Shown here piece by piece: positions 24,801 through 33,800 of a DNA stretch of 40,516 nt (position 1 is the first letter of the stretch; each line of letters starts with the position of its first letter). Origin of the DNA: Saccoglossus kowalevskii (lineage: Eukaryota; Hemichordata; Enteropneusta; Harrimaniidae); NCBI RefSeq assembly GCF_000003605.2, contig NW_003149769.1, positions 28,362-68,877 on the forward strand, written 5' to 3'. A model generated the notes under the pieces. That model was not told the DNA's origin and did not search any database. It saw nothing but the letters and a program-made list of their open reading frames with translations. Made by a program: the position numbers and the translations under genes.

Positions 24801-27800
24801 AAAAAGACGTCCAAATGAAATTGTTAGGGCGAAATTCGATTGTAGGTCGCACCAAAGAGCTACGGAACCGCAGCTAGACTCATGGCGGCGTACACAACGC
24901 ATGTAAAATACATTGTTTGTTAACTTCGAACACGCGCTGCGCGACGACCATCAGCCTTTAAGTTTCAAGGGATTGAAACATTGTTATTTAATGATTTACC
25001 AGCGTAATATTCAAAAGGGCGACGTGGACCAAAGTCCGCACTCTTCGTCCACACCAACGCCACGAATATGTTTCAATAAATATTTTTTCTGTAGATCTCG
25101 AATATTTGGATCAGAAATTATCGTCAGGTCCGAGAGTGAGCGAACGATTCTCAGCGGCTTCCGGATTTAATACAACGTCGAACCTCAAACCCATACGGAC
25201 TTACATGTTAACTTATAACTAGCCATCCACCACTAGCCTGGCAGATATGGTTCATGAATACAGTGAATAAAGCAATGAAAATAGTGTAAATCCCAGAGAA
25301 CCTGCACACAACTTTAAAGTTTCCGCCATCTTGTTCTTTGTAATGCATTGAATTGTGGGTATCTGGAGAACTTCCGTAGTGCAAATGAATTACGCACTAA
25401 TATGTTTCTGGTCAGCTTGCGGAGCTATTTTTCCACTCATTTCGTCACTGTACAGCTACTCAGTAGACGAATTGTCGAAACCTGCAGAATTTGTGCCCTT
25501 CAGTTTTGTTTCAGTTTTGAAAATTAATTTTACCAGATTTTTGTTTACCTGGCCACAGTCCCCTCACAAAGGGACTCAATCTGATTAAAATCTGATGTAG
25601 TGTACGGGCTTTAATTATTTTGGCTATAAACTTATTTTAATTTTATTTTTTATTACTTTTGTTATTAATGCCCTTTTATTTTATTTTATTTTATTATTTT
25701 ACTTTGATTTTGATTTTGTGATTTTTTTAATTCCGCCCTACCTACATCTGAGCCGATGCCTATGTAACGAGATTTCAACGAGACCCACTATCGACGATTT
25801 TAGTCAACGAATCACAGACCTCCTTCTATGGCGCACATGATGACGTCACCGGGCGGAGTCGGGTGGCAAACACTCAAATAAAATGGTGGATTACACCGAC
25901 GTTAGCGACCGAGAATAACACGGCTTTACGGTAAGTTTATCATTGTCAAATGCAACGAAAGTCATTTTGATGTTAATATTGTGGCTCGAATGGTTCGACT
26001 TTAGATCGTTATTTTGCATAGTTATTCTGGGAGTGACGATTTTGTTTCCACCGTTTCGACCGAACACTAGTGTCTTTTNNNNNNNNNNNNNNNNNNNNNN
26101 NNNNNNNNNNNNNNNNNNNNNNNNNNNNNNNNNNNNNNNNNNNNNNNNNNNNNNNNNNNNNNNNNNNNNNNNNNNNNNNNNNNNNNNNNNNNNNNNNNNN
26201 NNNNNNNNNNNNNNNNNNNNNNNNNNNNNNNNNNNNNNNNNNNNNNNNNNNNNNNNNNNNNNNNNNNNNNNNNNNNNNNNNNNNNNNNNNNNNNNNNNNN
26301 NNNNNNNNNNNNNNNNNNNNNNNNNNNNNNNNNNNNNNNNNNNNNNNNNNNNNNNNNNNNNNNNNNNNNNNNNNNNNNNNNNNNNNNNNNNNNNNNNNNN
26401 NNNNNNNNNNNATAAAGGACTTTAATTAGCATGTGCATTTTATAACTGGCGCCAGCCGCAATAGATAAAAAAAATGAATAACTTTTCTACCTTAAAAACG
26501 CAGGAACATTCTGATTCTCTTCGTTAGTTAAAACATAGTTATCAGTAAAGATTTGACCTCTGACATCCAAAATAGTACCTTAAGATTAAACCAATCAAAA
26601 TTAATTTGGTTATGTACAAGTCACGTGCAAATTCAAAAACAAAAAATCTCTTTTTGCCACGTTTGATGAATAATGACTAATAATACTTTCGTTCAAATAT
26701 CTGAAATATTGGTCTATTTCCCCCCAATAAATATATGTGATCGAACTTGCCATCACAAGAAGGCAGACATTCTACAACAATATAGAAGTTATAAAAACAA
26801 TTTTACTTAGTACCTGGCACGATGATCGATGGTGTTACTGAAAGAATTTTCGGCGACCTGTCTAAGGAATACTGTAAAAAAAAAATACATTCAAGATATC
26901 AACTACACGCATGTATATCATGATTTTTACTCTTATGTAAAACAGCGCCCTCTGTTGACGAATTGGTAAAACCGTGTGTCCCGTTGGATATTATATAAAA
27001 AAAATCGCTCCTCCGCCAAATATTTGAAAACAACAATTTGAAGCATTTTTTGCGAGGCCTAACATACCGTGAAAGTGCAATATTCCATATCGTCACAATA
27101 TTGTCCCCCAATATCTTCAATGAATACTCCGTCGACCGCCACACGGATTGTATAGCTTCCTGGGGATGCTCTTCTGTATCACGACAAAGAAACACACAGC
27201 ATAGAATAATTAATAACTTAGCATAATGCAGGAAATGTTACTACATCCAGTAAAACAATGCTCGATAAATTATTTTAAATTCCGACGTCATCATTGATGA
27301 TATCGTCGAAAGATGTATTCTGATATAATCGACAAACTTCAAAACCGTATTTCCCTGACTGCCAAGGAGTGAGTGAATATACCCAGACGCCTATCTTCAC
27401 GGAGTGTCCTCCTGTGAACGACGTCGATACACATGCACAACTAAATAAACCCCGTTTCTCACCAAGTGTGAATTATTTAACGGTCGATAATTTTGGGATC
27501 AACTTTCACCAATAATCAATAAGTCAGCGAATCTCTGTTCTGAGCAATAATTCAAACTATCTGACTGTTCAACTATTTGATCACGTGATTCTGAAGACAC
27601 TCAAGTGTGGATATCCTCGGGGACGGACATCCGGGCATTTTCTACCGCCTGGCAACCCTCGCGGTGAAAACAAAGACCAAAAACTCACAGAAAACGGTAC
27701 TTTGCGATGGTTGATGAGAGTCCCCTGAACAGTGTAACAAGATTAGCCCTACGTGTGTAACATATATGAATTTGGTTGTTCAGGGTTACTTCAAAGTTGA

Positions 27801-30800
27801 GTTTGTGTTGTTTTCTCGAGTTTTCACCGGCTCCACAGGCGTTCCACAGCAGCGCGCACAAAGCCCATAGAAATACGTGGTACAGTGGTGCGCGTCTTAG
27901 CAACGTAGAACGTCCGTGACGTAGCTCCGCCCCGAGGATACTCACATCAGGTTATTAACATACAAACAAATAATAATACCTTGTGTCACAAACAATACGA
28001 TTATCGGTTGAATAATACATATTTACATCACATTGGATCGATGACGTCATTGATGCTAAGAATACCATGTTGCCAAGGTGCTCATTTCCAGGACCAAAAT
28101 TGAAAGGATTCGGGCTGAATCCTGGATAGTTGAAAACAGACACATTCAATTAGAGTGAACAAAATGTTTGCGAGATTAATTTAATAACAACCGTTGTAAA
28201 TAACGACCAAGCGAAATTAGAAACATTTTTCATACAACATATGTAATGAATATGTAATCTTGGTTTATTTTCGACTATTTATTGGAAAATAAATTCCTTA
28301 CATTTGATTCTAGATAAAGTGTATCACTTATTTGCGATTTGTACGTAATATACCATTTTCGTAGTTGTAGCCACATGTTTACACTAAGCTAAAGTTTTCA
28401 GTTTAACACTGTGATAAATTCTTTCGGTTTCACGGAGAATAATACATTGATTTTTACCAGGTAAATTATAATTATTAAAGTTATTGTTCATACATGAGTT
28501 GTTGGACACACTACATATTTTATTCAGCTTCTTTCAGTCACATCATGATACTTTCAAGACAAAAAAATGTATAATATAGCAAATTATCGTGTAATCGGTA
28601 ATTATGAAAATTATTATTGGGGTGTATTTGGAATACATGTTCTTAATATATTTCTGAATTCTTTTATTAAAATCAGTTGTTTTCATTAAAAAAAATAATT
28701 TAAGTTGCGAATACCGAGGTCGATTTGTCTTCAAAAGACGCCACCAATGCAGTCACTGTCAGCACGGACTTTTTAATAACCGTGCTGTCAGCTCCGGCCA
28801 TTTCTGATCGTGGAAGATGTTCTAAAGACACATTTTCACTGAAGGGCCGTAAAAACTAGACATCATGAACATTTTGGGCAAAACAAAGTAAAAATTTCAA
28901 TAACATTATTGATATATGTAGAGTGGTTTCGTTATAGAGACAGAATTATAATGGTGGGAAAATCTCTCAACGTCTCAAAATAAAACACTATGAAAACGTG
29001 CAAATTATGGCATAGATCGTAATGTTCTTACTGGTTAGCGTATTCAAAGTCAACTCTGAATCATGATATCTTGGGGATAATATCTAAATTTAGATTTTAC
29101 AAATGTGCACACCTCCGAAAAAAAGGTCGAGAGAAAAATACTTTTCGTTAAAATCTGAAAAAGTTGTAAAATATACAAATATGCTACAAGCTATTCGTTT
29201 TGGTTATCATTTACCACGTATTCAGCCTCAAGCGAAGACGAATTGGTCGACTTTAAATGACAACAATCCCCTCGTTTGATTTATAATGGGCAACGTAGCA
29301 ATATTTCAATTGACCTTACCTGACCCTTCTATTGTGATTTCTGTTGCGCCCCTGACGCTACCAGATACCGGTGAAATCTTGTCAACTTTTGGTCCATTGC
29401 CCTCAACAGAAAGCGACACTGTCAAACAAAAACGACTTTATTTGAATATCTACAGACACTAGTAAGTGATTACGGCTTGAAATTTATGTATTACTAGGAG
29501 TAGCACTATTCAAAAATACAATGTCACAATTCTGATGCTCTGTGTATACAATTACGTTTGTAAACTTTAACTTTTTACTGGCATCGCGAGAATAATCCAC
29601 TAGGCAATGTTGCAATTCACATCATTGTTTTGCAACATTAATATACATCTAGCAGTATTGCTTATCAATTAATCAAGCTTAAACAAAAAAATGCAACAAT
29701 GTATTATGTCCATAGTCTAAGAGGTACCACAATTCACGACACCCTGGTACATTCCATTATCATTTCAGGGAGAGCCAACTGCTCGAATTCAAAACACACC
29801 CGGCAAAATAAGCATTTTAACCTGAAATTGAACCAGCTTGTTGAAGTCATTTTATTTTGCAAAATTGCTGATCACGTGGATGTTACCCCCTTTATGTACA
29901 CCTTTATTATCCAGGAATGTACACCAATCCACGCGTACAAGCTGAATCAGTAACCCCCACACTGAATGAGCTATTCCACTGATGTTTACGTTTGTATACA
30001 GACTAAATATGCGTGTCCTAACGCACACTCGTGATTACTACTTTCTGACCGAATATTAAAAGACAAGATGCGAATAACTCAGGGAAAAGCGAGAAATGAC
30101 AATTTCCCCGATGTTAGACGGTCTATGCGGATGTATTACTTTTATCAATTACAAGTTTCCGGCAAATGATTTCATGCTTTCATTTAAATGTCTAATATGT
30201 GTAGTGTTCCTGCATTTCTCGAGTGAACTACTCGGAGCGATTTGGGCATGTTTACTGGGATAAGAAAACAGTGTTGCAACAATTAGCTTGATTAATTGAT
30301 AATCAATACTATTCAATGTATAGCAATGTTGTTTGCAAAACAACGATGTAAATTACAAGATTGCCTAGCGGATTGTTTTCGCGATGACAGTAAATGGATA
30401 TTTGTATAATATGACGATTTTGGAATATTGCTTTGCATATTTGTAATGAATGTATGTTTGTATACACAGCTTTACGACATTTGAATTACAAAATGTACTG
30501 GTAAGTACTATTATTTCAATGCGCATGCGTACAATTCTTCCACTTACTTATTCTATTCGTCCGCACCCTCGCACATTTATGTCGTAAGCGCATGCGTGTG
30601 ATCTCTAAGTTTATGCGTTGTTATAGCAACGGCAGCAACAACAGAAGCAATTACAATAACAACAAAAACAACATTAGAAACGCGAGACTTGTCGATAATC
30701 AGTGGTACGGAAAATGCCTCTGAATGCCCCAAGCAAGTTGTTTCCAGGTTTCAACTTACATCACTCCTTCAAAGTATTTATTTGTTTTCGGTGAGTGTAT

Positions 30801-33800
30801 GGACGGACGGTTTTATAAGAAAGAATTCCTGCACACACTCTATGATGCACATTTTTTCTTGTTCTTGTTTAATAACGTGGTAGAACACAGCATGGCTCAA
30901 AAGATAAAAGTGGCAAAATTCAAGTTCTACAGACCCCCTTCCAAAACATATTTTCAACATAATGTGCATCACGATGTTTACTTCGAAAACTGTTTGTTGG
31001 TGTTGTTGCCAAAAATCATTTGAAATGACTTGTTGTAACCAGATACATTTATTTTCTCAGTCCCTCTATCATAGAAATAATGAAACAATGGCATAGTGCC
31101 CATGAGCCGTGTATACCCACGCGAGCGACTGACTTACTGACTGATTGCACGAATTGGACCACTGCAATTTTGGTTTGATCTTGAATTCTGAACACTGATC
31201 AGGTGACGACGACCCCAATCAATGGAGTACAACATCACGCATGATGACCACACAGAGCCGCGAGGTTTAATTTACGTTCTAAGCCATTGTGTATTGTAAG
31301 TGCACAATGTAATACATGTGGTTGATTAGCGATGGCTTCAATCGTCAAGACTTGTACATATTGTATTTGTGCAGCCATGTACATGAACTGATACTGTGAA
31401 TTATGGCCGTGGTTTGTCGGCCACTACAGTGATAACATTAAAGTCTACCAGGTGTATCAAATGCGGTAATTAAATACAGACACATTTTGTAGAACACACT
31501 CCTTGAGAGAAAAAAATGAACCCCGGCGAATGCAAACGCAGCCACACCCAGACCGCGGGACTGTTAAGTCTGTAAATTATTACGTGGAATCAATCATTTG
31601 TTATTTAATAAAATGTGCAGACGAGGAAAACTTTTGAATGCAGCGACATCGTATGTGAAACACTGATCCATACGGGAGAAATATCTCCATACTTTTAATA
31701 TGTACGTCGGTGAACCACGGACAATACAATGCATATGCCTTGGGTTTTGAAGCTGTGCTCTAAGATCATTCATGCATTATCATTTCGAAATACTTATCTA
31801 ATATGAATATGTGCAAATTGAAGGAAATATAAAAATTCACCAATAATCCGGAAAAGAAGCGTATCTTCGTGAATCTACAGTGCTTAGAATGAGATCTTGA
31901 GAATCACAAAACAGTTGTCTGTTCCTTTCCTTCTAAAGTTTATGGTGAATCCGATCGATTCAAAACGATGACCAATATTCGGACGTGAATTAAAATAATT
32001 GGAAATTTAACTTGTGGTATATATTTCCCACGATTCTCACACACTAGTATTCAGACCATAAAATACTTCACCGTAAGATCAGATGTTCAAGCTGCATGAT
32101 TGTATTATAAAGGTAATACAGTGGTCCCTCGCAAAGTCGCGGGTGTCGGGATCCAAGCAAAACCGCCACTTATCAAGGGTCGCGACTTACCGAGGGGCCT
32201 CGTGAAACGGAAATGGCATGCATTAAAAACATATAAAAAACACATATAAACTCATGGGGATGTTTATAGTGTGTTTACTTTATTGAAAAAAACCCATCAC
32301 GATCACAATTATTAAATACACAAGTTAATTGAAAGGTTAGAAACATATTTACAAATTATATGTTGTATCATCACATGTGATAGGCAGTATTCGAATAAAA
32401 TTAGAACATGATTAGGTCGCTACTCACTTTGATTGAAAAAAAAAATAGTGATACTGGATTGACGTTGTTTTTGACCCTGCATTTGTTTACATGAGTCAAT
32501 TAGTCCCTTTAATTGCAACGATAGCACTACTAGTCACCCCTTCAATAAATTATAAAGTCGTGTGAAGTCCATGCAACGCACCCGATGCTGTAGGTGGGTA
32601 ACATCTTCCAAAATAAACCAACTTCGTCGCAATTATAATTTCTCTCAGTTTACCGGGAAAAGTTCTGACAGCGACCATGTCCGCAGATCGAGCTTCGCCA
32701 TTGGATTGAGACTTCGCATAACTCTCTTTATGAACAAGAGTCCTTGCCGTAATTTTCAGAAACGAAGTATCACAAACATAAAATGAACGGACATTCAGAT
32801 TTTCTTCAAAACAATAATTTAACCACCGTTACGTCCATGGTTCCATACTTAGTGGAAGTAAGTTCTCGTGACGATACCGCGACTAAAGCCATTTCATCAT
32901 CCGCAATTCTAGACAACATTACTAGTTTATCGGAATCAATACAGTGTTGTGCTCGAGATTGTTTTTTCTATCATACATTCACTTCAGGTGTTAAGACGAT
33001 GGCGAGTTTTCATTAATGTTATCAAAATTATTGATCAAATTGCTATCGATTTCGAATTTCAAACGCATAAACTCTATAAACGCAGACGGTTGAAAAGCCT
33101 GGACACGGTTGTAAAACAGTTGAATGATCTTCAAAACATCAAACAATTAATTCTCATTAATATTGTTGTCTGTGTGTTGTTTCTTTGTTATTTCTCTGTT
33201 CTACTTTTATTGCCAATTTCGCACATATGATTACGATTTCAATAAAGATTGGTATTATTATCAATGGATAAGTATTTCCGCAATGTATAGTAACTGAACG
33301 GAAAACTCGGGGTAGAGGTATGTGTACTTGGTCGCAATCTGATTAAAATCCGATGTAGGTATGGGCTCAATTAAAAATTGGAGCCTTATATCTACATTGG
33401 ATTGTAATCAGAATGACGTGTTCATAACGTGAATACGTCAACGTATCGTATATAGGAGGAAACCTTCCCCAATCATCGTACGTGTTTAACAGTGCCAACT
33501 GTGCGTCATTTCCTTCAAATCATTTTGCTTCAACAGTCACGTAGATATAGAATGGCTTTCATACTAGATGCATTATGTAATTCGATAATTATATATCGTC
33601 TTATTAACAGAATATACACTTGATATTAAAATGGCAAAGATGCATTCGGCAAACGCTTTCTCATTTCACGCAACAAAACAAACACGATGTATTGGCCATT
33701 ACACATAGTAATAGTGAGCTTATTTAAAAAATGCACCCTATTTATATATAAAACAGTTACAGTATATAGACTAGTATTTAAATTTGCAGTGTAAGATAAT

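Noticed and set aside
26079..26411. Long open frames across 25943-26438
   Set aside because: They consist almost wholly of N from the assembly gap.
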